Assembly: GCA_025210965.1 (NCBI GenBank) | Contig: JAOAQY010000069.1 | Location: 1 to 64,000, forward strand | Length of the DNA: 64,000 nt | From: Tissierellales bacterium | Lineage (GTDB): Bacteria > Bacillota > Clostridia > Tissierellales > JAOAQY01 | Direction: 5' to 3' | Position numbers and translations under genes: made by a program | Shown: positions 1 to 7,773 of the stretch, piece by piece | Numbering within the stretch: position 1 is the first letter of the stretch | How the letters are laid out: each line of letters opens with the position of its first letter | The notes under the pieces: model-generated | What the model saw: the letters and a program-made list of their open reading frames with translations, nothing else | Database searches by the model: none | What the model was told of the DNA's origin: nothing

Positions 1-219
1 GAAGAGTATGATTTGCTTATAGAAAAAGCTACAAATACAACTGGTGATGAGAGAATGCAAGCTATGATTGATGCAGAAAAGATTCTTATGGAAGAAATGC
101 CAGTAGCGCCTATTTACTACAAAGCGTCAAACATTGTTCAAAGAGATTACTTGAAAAATGTTTTGAAATTCCCAGTGGGAATAACTTATGAATACAAGTG
201 GGCAGATATTGTAAGATAG
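1..219 (+). CDS. Peptide ABC transporter substrate-binding protein, C-terminal end (partial)
   Basis: The frame is open from base 1 and ends at TAG 217-219, so only the last 72 codons of a gene that starts upstream are seen. The run EEMPVAPIYY, followed by a short segment ending KWADI, looks like the C-terminal end of family 5 solute-binding proteins (OppA/DppA), which bind peptides outside the cell for an ABC importer. A terminator follows, so this is the last gene of its operon. Substrate specificity cannot be judged from this piece. Confidence 0.75.
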   Translation, partial: EEYDLLIEKATNTTGDERMQAMIDAEKILMEEMPVAPIYYKASNIVQRDYLKNVLKFPVGITYEYKWADIVR

Positions 220-231
220 GATATTTGTTAT

Positions 232-265
232 AAAAAAAGCCATTCCCGTGGGGAGTGGCTTTTTT
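232..265. terminator. Intrinsic terminator, probably bidirectional
   Basis: A 10-bp stem (AGCCATTCCC / GGGAGTGGCT, one G-T pair) with loop GTG is flanked by A7 on the left and T5 on the right. It can stop the peptide-binding gene from the left and the convergent glutaredoxin-like gene from the right. Confidence 0.85.
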
Positions 266-602
266 AGGTTTTTGTTTCAAATTTGTGTTTACAATGAGGA
301 CAAGTCGCTCTCAATTTTCCCATATGACTTGGAAGACGCATTCTGCTATTGCATTCGGGACAAGTAACAATAAATGGGGTTAGATATTCGTTTATTTTTT
401 TTAGATCAAAGCCAACAACGTAGTGTCCATTAATTTTAAAAGTAGGAACGCTCATTATTTTTTGAGATCTTAGTTCTGAAGCAGCGATAGAATCTGAAGA
501 AATATCTTTTTCTGCATATGAAATATTATTTTCGTTTAAGTAATCTTTTGCACGTTTACAATGAGGACAAGTTGGTGTAGTGTATATGATTATTTCGTTC
601 AT
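264..602 (-). CDS. Glutaredoxin-like protein with C-terminal zinc ribbon
   Basis: The protein has 112 residues. Residues 1-75 form a glutaredoxin/thioredoxin-fold domain with active-site C12-P-H-C15 and a cis-proline in SVPTF (P53), as in small Grx/NrdH-like dithiol reductases that reduce disulfides in the cytoplasm. Residues 78-108 add two CxxC knuckles (C81/C84 and C101/C104), a zinc-ribbon pattern. Two-domain proteins of this kind are unusual, since most clostridial glutaredoxins are about 75-85 residues. The gene stands alone, convergent with the preceding gene and divergent from the sigma-factor operon. The physiological partner is unknown. The ribbon could instead be a redox-sensitive or nucleic-acid-binding module. 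Confidence 0.8.
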   Translation of the reverse strand: MNEIIIYTTPTCPHCKRAKDYLNENNISYAEKDISSDSIAASELRSQKIMSVPTFKINGHYVVGFDLKKINEYLTPFIVTCPECNSRMRLPSHMGKLRATCPHCKHKFETKT

Positions 603-737
603 AATAGACCTCCAATCTTATTTTTTTCTAAAATAGTATATTTTAGTGTTTACCCAGCACAGAAAAAGAGATAACATAAAAATAGAAAAAATAAAAATAT
701 AAAAATATTAAAGAAAAGTAAAGAATATAGAAAAAAA

Positions 738-766
738 TGAACTTTTTGTAACGATACTTTGTCTAT
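738..766 (+). promoter_or_regulatory. Candidate ECF-type promoter before the sigma-factor gene
   Basis: TGAACT (738-743), 17 bases, then GTCTAT (761-766) loosely resembles the TGAAAC / CGTC pattern of Bacillus ECF sigma factors and lies 22 bases before the sigma-factor start. A second AAC triplet (GTAAC, 749-753) is too close to the -10 to pair with it. Autoregulation is inferred from family behaviour; the match is weak. Confidence 0.3.
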
Positions 767-788
767 AGAGTAGAAGGGAGCGCAGTAA

Positions 789-1307
789 ATGGAGACAATA
801 GAAAAAGTTAAAGCGGCACAAAATGGTGATTTAGACAGCATAGTTGAACTAATTTCAGTTCAAAAGCTTGTATACTATAAGATTGCTATGTCGTATTTAA
901 AGAATTCGGAAGATGCGCTTGATGCCATAGAAGAGATGACCGTAAAAATATTTTATGACATAAAAAAATTAAGAAAAGCAGAGGCCTTTTATGGTTGGAG
1001 TAAAAAAATACTTGTGAACGTATGTCTAAATATGATTAGAAGTAACAAAAAAATAGTTTATACTGATGATTTAGAAGTTTTTGAGAGAGAAGACGATGTC
1101 ATATTGAAAAAAGAGATTGAATTAGATATTGGAAATTATCTAGATCAAGTAAGCCATAAGCAGAGAGAAGCTTTAGAGCTGAAGTATTATCATGATTTAG
1201 ATTATAAGACTATTTCTGAGAAAACAAACGTTCCTGTTGGAACTGTTAAATCTAGAATATTTAATGGACTAAAAATTTTGAAAAGATGCATAGAAGGGGA
1301 AGAATAG
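789..1307 (+). CDS. ECF-type RNA polymerase sigma factor
   Basis: The 172-residue product has sigma-70 region 2 (about residues 8-80) and region 4 (about 115-165) with the helix-turn-helix run ISEKTNVPVGTVKSRIF, and lacks regions 1 and 3, as in extracytoplasmic-function sigma factors. Such factors direct RNA polymerase to a small regulon in response to envelope signals. ATG 789 has AAGGGAG eight bases upstream. The next gene, a membrane anti-sigma factor, starts one base after the stop, so the two form a classical pair. It is the first gene of an eight-gene operon that it probably drives. The signal is unknown. Confidence 0.9.
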   Translation: METIEKVKAAQNGDLDSIVELISVQKLVYYKIAMSYLKNSEDALDAIEEMTVKIFYDIKKLRKAEAFYGWSKKILVNVCLNMIRSNKKIVYTDDLEVFEREDDVILKKEIELDIGNYLDQVSHKQREALELKYYHDLDYKTISEKTNVPVGTVKSRIFNGLKILKRCIEGEE

Positions 1308-1308
1308 A

Positions 1309-2574
1309 ATGAATAATAAAGATTTGCCTAAAGAGCTGATAGGCTTAGAAGCAAGACTTAAGTCACGCCTCCTAATGGAAGCTAATAAAAAAAGAAATTC
1401 TATTATGAAACGAAGAAAATTAATAGGGATAGCAGCAAGTGTTGCAATAACATTTTCGATAGGATTGAAGCCAATAGCTTCTTTTGTAACAAATAAATTA
1501 GATGAGACTCAGATAGCTAAGATATCTAATTTTGAACCAGGATTGATGTTGGCGATAGAAAATGGTATTATGCAAGACGTTAGCGTTAATGAAAGTAGCA
1601 AAAATTTAAAAATGAGCATACAAGATGTATTAATGGATGATTCTGGAATGATGGTTTTTTATAGTATAGAAAACTTAGGAGATTATAAAGAGGCTATATT
1701 AGAAGAAATGGTATTAGAAGATGAGAATTCAGCTAAAGTTGCTAAAGGATATTTTGAAGGTCGAAATAGTGTATTAGATATAAGTAATTTGTCAAAGTAC
1801 CAGTCAAGATTGATATTTGATTTTGATAATAATGAAGTTGAATCAAAAGTGAATCTAGTAGCTAAATTTAGTGTGAAAAATAGTGATGGCAGTCTAGAGA
1901 AAATATCATATACACTACCTTTTGAAATAGACAATAAAGTGTTCGAAGGAAAAAAATCAAAGTATATAATAAATGAAAATGTAAGTACAAATGCTGGGAA
2001 AATAACGTTTAAGACTTTAGAAGAATACCCTATGAGAAATGTTGTGAGATGCGAAATAAATGAATTAGATAACGTAAAATTGTTAGATTTTGATTCTATG
2101 GCAATCGTTGATGAAGAAGGTGAAAGATATAACTATATGTATAAAAGAGGACAGAAGTTGTATTTTAGCAGTAGTTATTATAAGCCAAGTGATTCATTTA
2201 GACTTGTTGGTGCTAATATAAAGTATTTAGATGAAAATTATAAAATTGAAAATAGTATCGATTTAAATAATAAAAAGTGGATTATAAAGGGGCATGATGA
2301 ATTTGAAATAGCAGAAATGAATAAGACTGATGTAGGATATGATATATCTATTAGAATTGGGAATTTTGATATGAGGGATTTGAATTCAGATATTGAGGTT
2401 AGGTCGAATAGAGCAACTATTTCAAAGAGCAGTTTAAGCTATATAGAAAATACAAATCAAACAATACTTAATTTAAGAGTAAAAACTAATGGGAGTGATT
2501 CTTTTTTAGATTTTGAAATAGAAAATTACCCTAGAATAGAAACTAACTATTTTGATATTGAAATTGGTCGGTGA
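1309..2574 (+). CDS. Membrane-anchored anti-sigma factor (DUF4179-type)
   Basis: This 421-residue protein has a basic cytoplasmic N-terminus (about 1-36), one membrane segment (about 38-60) and a large extracytoplasmic part rich in beta-like runs. The layout and the run MLAIENGIMQDV(S)V at about 78-90 fit the DUF4179 family, found next to ECF sigma factors in Firmicutes. The N-terminal part would hold the sigma factor at the membrane until the outer domain senses a signal. There is no HCxxC zinc motif, so it is not a ZAS-type anti-sigma factor. It follows the sigma gene by one base and is followed five bases later by ABC permeases. Confidence 0.8.
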   Translation: MNNKDLPKELIGLEARLKSRLLMEANKKRNSIMKRRKLIGIAASVAITFSIGLKPIASFVTNKLDETQIAKISNFEPGLMLAIENGIMQDVSVNESSKNLKMSIQDVLMDDSGMMVFYSIENLGDYKEAILEEMVLEDENSAKVAKGYFEGRNSVLDISNLSKYQSRLIFDFDNNEVESKVNLVAKFSVKNSDGSLEKISYTLPFEIDNKVFEGKKSKYIINENVSTNAGKITFKTLEEYPMRNVVRCEINELDNVKLLDFDSMAIVDEEGERYNYMYKRGQKLYFSSSYYKPSDSFRLVGANIKYLDENYKIENSIDLNNKKWIIKGHDEFEIAEMNKTDVGYDISIRIGNFDMRDLNSDIEVRSNRATISKSSLSYIENTNQTILNLRVKTNGSDSFLDFEIENYPRIETNYFDIEIGR

Positions 2575-2578
2575 TATT

Positions 2579-3406
2579 ATGAGAAAAATACTGAAAAATT
2601 ATAGAGGTGTCAAATATATAATTCCAAGTTTGACGGGATTTCTAATTTTGTATCTGATACCTTTATTTTTAGTATTGAAGTACTCATTTCAAAAGAGTAG
2701 CTTCAATACTAGCTTCGTAGGCTTTGATAATTACATAAATATAGTGCACAATAAATCATTTTGCTTAGCGATGAATAATACGATAAAATTTGTAATAATT
2801 GCTATTCCATTGATTATTGTGCTTTCTTTTTTATTAGCATTAACAGTTTATGAAACTAAACCACCTAAATTTGTATCGCTATTTATTATATTGCCCATGG
2901 TTATACCATCTGGAAGTATAGCAGGATTTTTTAAAGAAGCTTTTGGAAGTGGAACTAATAATATATTGGAGACTAAGTATGCGATGATAATCGTCGTATT
3001 TCTATATATTTGGAGAAATACAGGATACAATTTCATTATCTATTTAGCAAGTTTTAGCAAAATTGATAGAGGAATAATAGAAGCTTCTGAAATTGATGGG
3101 ATTTCATATTTGGGAAAGATAAAACATATATTTATTCCGCTCACAGCTCCTGGAACAGCATTTGTAGGAATACTTAGCATTATCAATTCTTTTAAAATAT
3201 TTAAAGATATATTTATTATTCAAGGTGAATATCCTAATCCATCAATATATATGATGCAACATTTTTTAAATAACAAATTTAATTTTTTGAAATATGAAGA
3301 ACTAACTACAGCTGCAAATATTTTTACTCTAATGACTTTAATTTTAGTGTTCATATTTCTAAGAATTGATAGAAATTATGCGAGAAAAGTAGGGAGGCTA
3401 AAATGA
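2579..3406 (+). CDS. Carbohydrate-type ABC transporter permease (MalF/UgpA-like)
   Basis: The product is about 275 residues with six predicted membrane segments. It carries the EAA loop (IEASEIDGISYLGKIKHIFIP, about residues 170-190) through which importer permeases contact their ATPase. The family moves sugars or sugar phosphates inward as a heterodimer with a MalG-like partner, which here is the next gene (4-base overlap). I chose ATG 2579 rather than an upstream start because it lies just after the anti-sigma stop and gives the normal family N-terminus. No ATPase is encoded nearby; a shared MsmX/UgpC-type ATPase elsewhere would be needed. Confidence 0.85.
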   Translation: MRKILKNYRGVKYIIPSLTGFLILYLIPLFLVLKYSFQKSSFNTSFVGFDNYINIVHNKSFCLAMNNTIKFVIIAIPLIIVLSFLLALTVYETKPPKFVSLFIILPMVIPSGSIAGFFKEAFGSGTNNILETKYAMIIVVFLYIWRNTGYNFIIYLASFSKIDRGIIEASEIDGISYLGKIKHIFIPLTAPGTAFVGILSIINSFKIFKDIFIIQGEYPNPSIYMMQHFLNNKFNFLKYEELTTAANIFTLMTLILVFIFLRIDRNYARKVGRLK

Positions 3407-4218
3407 AAAAATTACTGAATAATCTTACAATAATAATATCAATTTTTTTTGTTATTCCAATAATGTATACATTGTTCAATTCTTTCATGGACAGCGTACA
3501 ATTAAATCATGAAGGGCTGCAATTTATTCCAAATCAATTTAATTTACATCAATATTATTTGATAATTACAGATAAAGCAAGTTATTTTAGATACTTTTTT
3601 AATTCAGCTAAAATAACAATTGGTGTTATAAGTGGTCAGGTTTTGATAAGTTTATTTGGTGCATATGGACTTTATAAAATGCCTAAAAGACTTGGAAATG
3701 TAATACTCAGTTTATATGTTTTTGCATTATTATTACCATTTCAAGTTACTCTTATACCAAACTATATAGTTTTTGAAACAATAGAAAGATTGTTTGAATT
3801 TGAAATCATTGATACACATATGGCATTGATATTGCCGGGGATTTTCTCTTCACTAGGAATATTTTTACTAAGACAGTTTATGCAAGATATTCCAAGTGCT
3901 TATCTCGAAGCAGCAGAGATTGATGGTGCTACAAATATTCAGATCTTGTTTAAGGTAATATTGCCACTTTTGAGGCCAGCTATAATATCACTTGTAGTGT
4001 TGGTTTTTATAGACAATTGGAACTTGATAGAGCAATCACTGGTTTTTATAAAAGACCCTGTAAAAGAACCACTTTCAGTTTTTTTAGAAAAAATATACAA
4101 TGGGGATTTAAAAGTTTTTTATGCAGGCTCAGTACTTTATATGGTTCCTACACTAATGATATTTTATAAAGGAGAAAAATATATAAAAGAGGGAATTATG
4201 ACTGGAGGTATAAAATAG
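3403..4218 (+). CDS. Carbohydrate-type ABC transporter permease (MalG/UgpE-like)
   Basis: This 271-residue, six-segment permease has a clear EAA loop (EAAEIDGATNIQILFKVILP) and the family-typical C-terminus with an EGxxTGGxK ending. With the preceding permease it would form the membrane part of a CUT1-type importer. It is translationally coupled to its partner by a 4-base overlap and followed two bases later by a HlyD-like adaptor, an arrangement not expected for a sugar importer. The substrate is unknown. Confidence 0.87.
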   Translation: MKKLLNNLTIIISIFFVIPIMYTLFNSFMDSVQLNHEGLQFIPNQFNLHQYYLIITDKASYFRYFFNSAKITIGVISGQVLISLFGAYGLYKMPKRLGNVILSLYVFALLLPFQVTLIPNYIVFETIERLFEFEIIDTHMALILPGIFSSLGIFLLRQFMQDIPSAYLEAAEIDGATNIQILFKVILPLLRPAIISLVVLVFIDNWNLIEQSLVFIKDPVKEPLSVFLEKIYNGDLKVFYAGSVLYMVPTLMIFYKGEKYIKEGIMTGGIK

Positions 4219-4220
4219 CG

Positions 4221-5495
4221 ATGAAATTTGATAATAAAAGGGATTTTATCATGAGCATATTGATTATATTGGGGTTATGTATATTTTTCTTGCCGAGTAT
4301 ATTTAACTATTACTTACCGAGAGTAAATACTGAAGAGATAGAACAAAGGAAAATAAAGAAGACTATATACTTAGATGCTGAATTAGAAACAGAGAATAAC
4401 TACGATATAACAATTCCTAAGAATGCAAGTGTTGAAAAGTTTTTTGTAAGGTATGGTCAATCCGTTGGAAAAGGGGTTAAGTTATTTAAATGTTCTGGTT
4501 GTTATGAAGATGAGAGACAAAAGTTAATAAGTAATTTCGATGTAGTAATGAGTGAAAATAAATTGTTTGAAACTCAAAAAAGTGATATTTTTAGAAAAAT
4601 AGAATTAAACATAGAGTCTATAAATTTAGAAAATAGAAATAAAGAGCGCTATGATTTACTATATCAAAAAAATGCTATTTCAGAGTCCGATTATCAAAAT
4701 TATAGAAGTGACTATTTTATTAAAGTTGCTGATTTAGAATCAAAAAATGCTCAACATAGGGTTGATTTGCAAAATATAAACGAAAAGTTAAGGACAAATG
4801 ACGATCTTTTGAAAAAACTAGAAGAAAGTATAGGGATAGAACAAAGTCAGAGTTTATATTATAAAGCTGATCAAGATGGAAACTATTATGCTGTAAAATC
4901 CGGACACATAGTGTATATAGATAAGAATCGAAATTTTAAAAGTACTGGAAATAAAATTTTAAGTGTGGCGATAGAGGAGAGTTATAAAGACCTTTTACTT
5001 ATAGCTTCAGTGAGCATGGATCAATCGAAGTATTTTAATGTGGGAGATTTTATTGAAATTGAATCAGATTCTTATGAAAAGCCATTTGAGACTGAGGTAG
5101 AAAATATAGGATATTTAGCAGATAAAGAAGGTAAGATTAAGATTTACATGAAAGTAGTATCAAGACCGAAAGGAAACTATTCTATAGGTAAAAGTTACAT
5201 GGGTAAAATAGAAATGAACATTGAAAATGACAATGCATATGCGGTACCGATGAGTTCGTTTTTAAACCAAAATATAGAAGTTGATAGTACGAATTATATA
5301 TATATATTGGAAAAAAATGGTTTTGCGGGAAGCAGAAAAATTAGGAGGGTAAGTGTTAGAATAAAAGAACTAGGCGATGAATATGTTCTTGGTGAATTGT
5401 CAAAAAGTGACACTGAAGATTTAAAAGAAATTATTGTTTTAAATAGCGTATCTCATAAGTTAAAAGACGGAAAGAGGGTAATGCTATGCAATTGA
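4221..5495 (+). CDS. HlyD/MFP-like membrane fusion adaptor (first copy)
   Basis: This 424-residue protein has an N-terminal membrane anchor (about 12-31). Two half-motifs of a lipoyl-like fold (about 60-90 and 215-245) are separated by a helical, charged coiled-coil region (about 95-210), then beta-barrel-like segments. This is the order in periplasmic adaptor proteins of MacAB, HlyD and RND systems; in Gram-positives such adaptors act outside the membrane next to ABC permeases. A CxxC (SGC and preceding C near residue 91-94) is present but unexplained. The gene is packed between an importer permease and a MacB-like gene, overlapping the latter by 10 bases. Confidence 0.75.
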   Translation: MKFDNKRDFIMSILIILGLCIFFLPSIFNYYLPRVNTEEIEQRKIKKTIYLDAELETENNYDITIPKNASVEKFFVRYGQSVGKGVKLFKCSGCYEDERQKLISNFDVVMSENKLFETQKSDIFRKIELNIESINLENRNKERYDLLYQKNAISESDYQNYRSDYFIKVADLESKNAQHRVDLQNINEKLRTNDDLLKKLEESIGIEQSQSLYYKADQDGNYYAVKSGHIVYIDKNRNFKSTGNKILSVAIEESYKDLLLIASVSMDQSKYFNVGDFIEIESDSYEKPFETEVENIGYLADKEGKIKIYMKVVSRPKGNYSIGKSYMGKIEMNIENDNAYAVPMSSFLNQNIEVDSTNYIYILEKNGFAGSRKIRRVSVRIKELGDEYVLGELSKSDTEDLKEIIVLNSVSHKLKDGKRVMLCN

Positions 5496-6520
5496 AAAAA
5501 CAATTTTTTTTGATAGTAGCTTTATTATTAAGTGCAATGAGTCTAATATATATTGAAAATATTTATAGCACAAAGACGATAGAGATTAGATTTACAGATT
5601 CACTTAGTGAGGAGCAGAAAGATAAAATTGAAGAATTATATGGATCAATCGAAATGGCAATTTTTTATGAAAAAAATGGTGAATATCAAGTTAGAATGAT
5701 GAGCGGAGATTTGAGAAAATTTAGATATATTAACATGACTAAAGGTGAGTTCTTTTTGAAAAATAAAGGCGCGGTTATTAGCGAAAATTTAGTTGATAAA
5801 TATTTGAAATCTGAAAGTGTTATCGGAGAAGAAATAACATATTTGAATAAAAAATTTACTGTAAGGGGGGTGTTAAAAGACGATAATTATTTATATTTGG
5901 GAATGGATGAAGAGATTATAGATGACAACTGGGATTGCAATTATATGAGCTACTTGATGCCGAGCGAAAAGTATTTTGAAGGAAAATTGAGTGAAATAAA
6001 AAACTCTTTAAAGTCATGGGGAGTTGAAATTTTAAGTGTTAAAGTATATTTGGAGTTGACTTATATTTTTAGAAATATTATATTTTTAGTATTTATAGCT
6101 TTATTTTGGGAATTTGCAATTGTTTTTAGAAAAAAATTTGTGCAGTTATTTAAGAATTTAAAAGATAATTATGAAATGCAATACCATAAAATGAGTTTAG
6201 GCAAATATTTGATTAAAAATTATAATCTAATAGCCAAGACTATTGTTAGTTTAGTGTCAGTGTTTATATTTTATTTCGTAGTGTTTTTGCTTATAAGAGA
6301 AATAAAAATTATAGGAAGATATATTCCAGAAGATTTTTTATCGGTAGGTAAAATTATAGATTCTTTCAAAGTTTTTAAATTAGATATATATAAATTATTT
6401 TATTTAGGATTTAATGAATATGAAATTGATGTGTTAAAGGTTATTGTTTGGGATTTTTTATGTATTGGTATCATTTTTGAAATTTTTAGGAGGTGCAAAT
6501 TTGGCAAAAAAAATAATTAA
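5486..6520 (+). CDS. MacB/FtsX-like membrane protein without ATPase domain
   Basis: The 344-residue product has one membrane segment at about 7-25, an outer domain of about 165 residues, and three further segments (about 193-213, 248-272, 318-336). That is the 4-segment topology of MacB/FtsX permeases. The outer domain includes a stretch like the MacB core (AVISENLVDKYL ... VIGEEITYLNKKFTVRGVL). The last part is divergent and I see no ATPase domain or ATPase gene beside it. It lies between two adaptor genes and overlaps both. Function as an exporter or mechanotransmission protein is inferred from topology and context only. Confidence 0.55.
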   Translation: MQLKKQFFLIVALLLSAMSLIYIENIYSTKTIEIRFTDSLSEEQKDKIEELYGSIEMAIFYEKNGEYQVRMMSGDLRKFRYINMTKGEFFLKNKGAVISENLVDKYLKSESVIGEEITYLNKKFTVRGVLKDDNYLYLGMDEEIIDDNWDCNYMSYLMPSEKYFEGKLSEIKNSLKSWGVEILSVKVYLELTYIFRNIIFLVFIALFWEFAIVFRKKFVQLFKNLKDNYEMQYHKMSLGKYLIKNYNLIAKTIVSLVSVFIFYFVVFLLIREIKIIGRYIPEDFLSVGKIIDSFKVFKLDIYKLFYLGFNEYEIDVLKVIVWDFLCIGIIFEIFRRCKFGKKNN

Positions 6521-7748
6521 TATAATAGCTGATGTTCTTTTTGCTTTTTTTGCTATAATTTTCATTTTGGGTTTTTTTTCAGAACAAATCATTGATATAT
6601 TTATGCCGAAAGTTAATATAATGATTCCAAGAAATTCTGAAATTGTAAGAAGTGTAGAATGTAAAGGAATTATAAAACCAAATGAAGTTTATAAAGTTGA
6701 AGTACCTATTGAAATGCAAATAGAATCATATTTTGTAAAAAAAGGAGAGAGGGTTTCACAAAGTCAAAAAATATTTAAAGTACGAAATATAAATGATTTA
6801 ATAGTGAAATTAGAGGAAGTAAATCAATATTTAAAAGATGAGAAAGAAAAAAATGCTACATTAGTAAAATCTATAAAAGAAGAAATTCAAAGAGAAAGAA
6901 GAGACAATCTAGAATTAAAAAAACTCGTAAGAAAAAAGAAAGAAAAAGAATCGCTGATTAATTTTGGAGATTGTGATGAAATGGAGTTAGAAAAAATAAT
7001 ATTAAATGCGTCTATTATCCAGAGTAAAATAGGACAGTTAGAAGAGAAAAAAGATTTGAAATTAGCACAAAATAAGATGTCAAATAATGAGATAAAGAAG
7101 TATTTAGAACTTAAAGAAAAGCTTGAAAAATGGATAGAAATACTAAATGAAGGTCAGGGCTATTATTTGGCCGAAAGTGAAGGTGTAATCTATAATTTGA
7201 ATGAAAAATACGCATTAAAGGAGGGGGAAAGTGTTTTAGAGATTACTAGTATAGATGACTACGAGGATGTTAAGATAAAAACGACTTTGACGGCAGAACA
7301 ATTCAAAAAGGTTGGAGAACTACAACTTCTATATGCGTATGTTGATGGTAAAAAAAAGAAAGCGTACATTGATGATTTATATACTGATGAGTTAGGAAAT
7401 GTTTTTATAGAGGCGTATTTTTACAAAGAATTTGATTCTAATATAGTACTTGGAAGTAGCTATGATTGTAAGTTAGAATACAAAAAAAGATTTATGGGGA
7501 CTATGACTTTACCTAAAAGTGTTATAAAAGCGCCTATTGGCTTTGAAGAAGGAACAAGCGGATCGGTATTTGTTGCTAGAAGAGAAGAAGGAATACTTGG
7601 AGAAGAGTATTTTGTTGATGAAGAATTCGTTGATATGATAGTAGTAGGTGACTACAATGTTATAACGGAGCCACTTAAAAATCCTTATGTTATAACGACG
7701 GTTGATGATAGGATAAAAAAAGGAAAAAAAATTTTTTTAGAGAAATAA
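6501..7748 (+). CDS. HlyD/MFP-like membrane fusion adaptor (second copy)
   Basis: TTG 6501 is chosen because AGGAGG (6489-6494) lies seven bases upstream; a longer reading from 6444 has no ribosome binding site. The protein has about 415 residues: an N-terminal membrane helix (about 5-26), a lipoyl-like half near 50-90, a long charged coiled coil (about 95-215), and a second lipoyl half near 225-250 followed by beta-barrel-like segments. It shares architecture but little obvious sequence with the first adaptor, so the two may form a hetero-oligomer around the MacB-like protein encoded between them. It overlaps that gene by 20 bases. Confidence 0.75.
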   Translation: MAKKIINIIADVLFAFFAIIFILGFFSEQIIDIFMPKVNIMIPRNSEIVRSVECKGIIKPNEVYKVEVPIEMQIESYFVKKGERVSQSQKIFKVRNINDLIVKLEEVNQYLKDEKEKNATLVKSIKEEIQRERRDNLELKKLVRKKKEKESLINFGDCDEMELEKIILNASIIQSKIGQLEEKKDLKLAQNKMSNNEIKKYLELKEKLEKWIEILNEGQGYYLAESEGVIYNLNEKYALKEGESVLEITSIDDYEDVKIKTTLTAEQFKKVGELQLLYAYVDGKKKKAYIDDLYTDELGNVFIEAYFYKEFDSNIVLGSSYDCKLEYKKRFMGTMTLPKSVIKAPIGFEEGTSGSVFVARREEGILGEEYFVDEEFVDMIVVGDYNVITEPLKNPYVITTVDDRIKKGKKIFLEK

Positions 7749-7773
7749 TTTCACAATTTGAGGTGATGATTAG

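Noticed and set aside
650-841. 63-codon minus-strand frame before the sigma factor
   Set aside because: No RBS; F/L-rich product from AT-rich leader DNA that overlaps the sigma-factor start.
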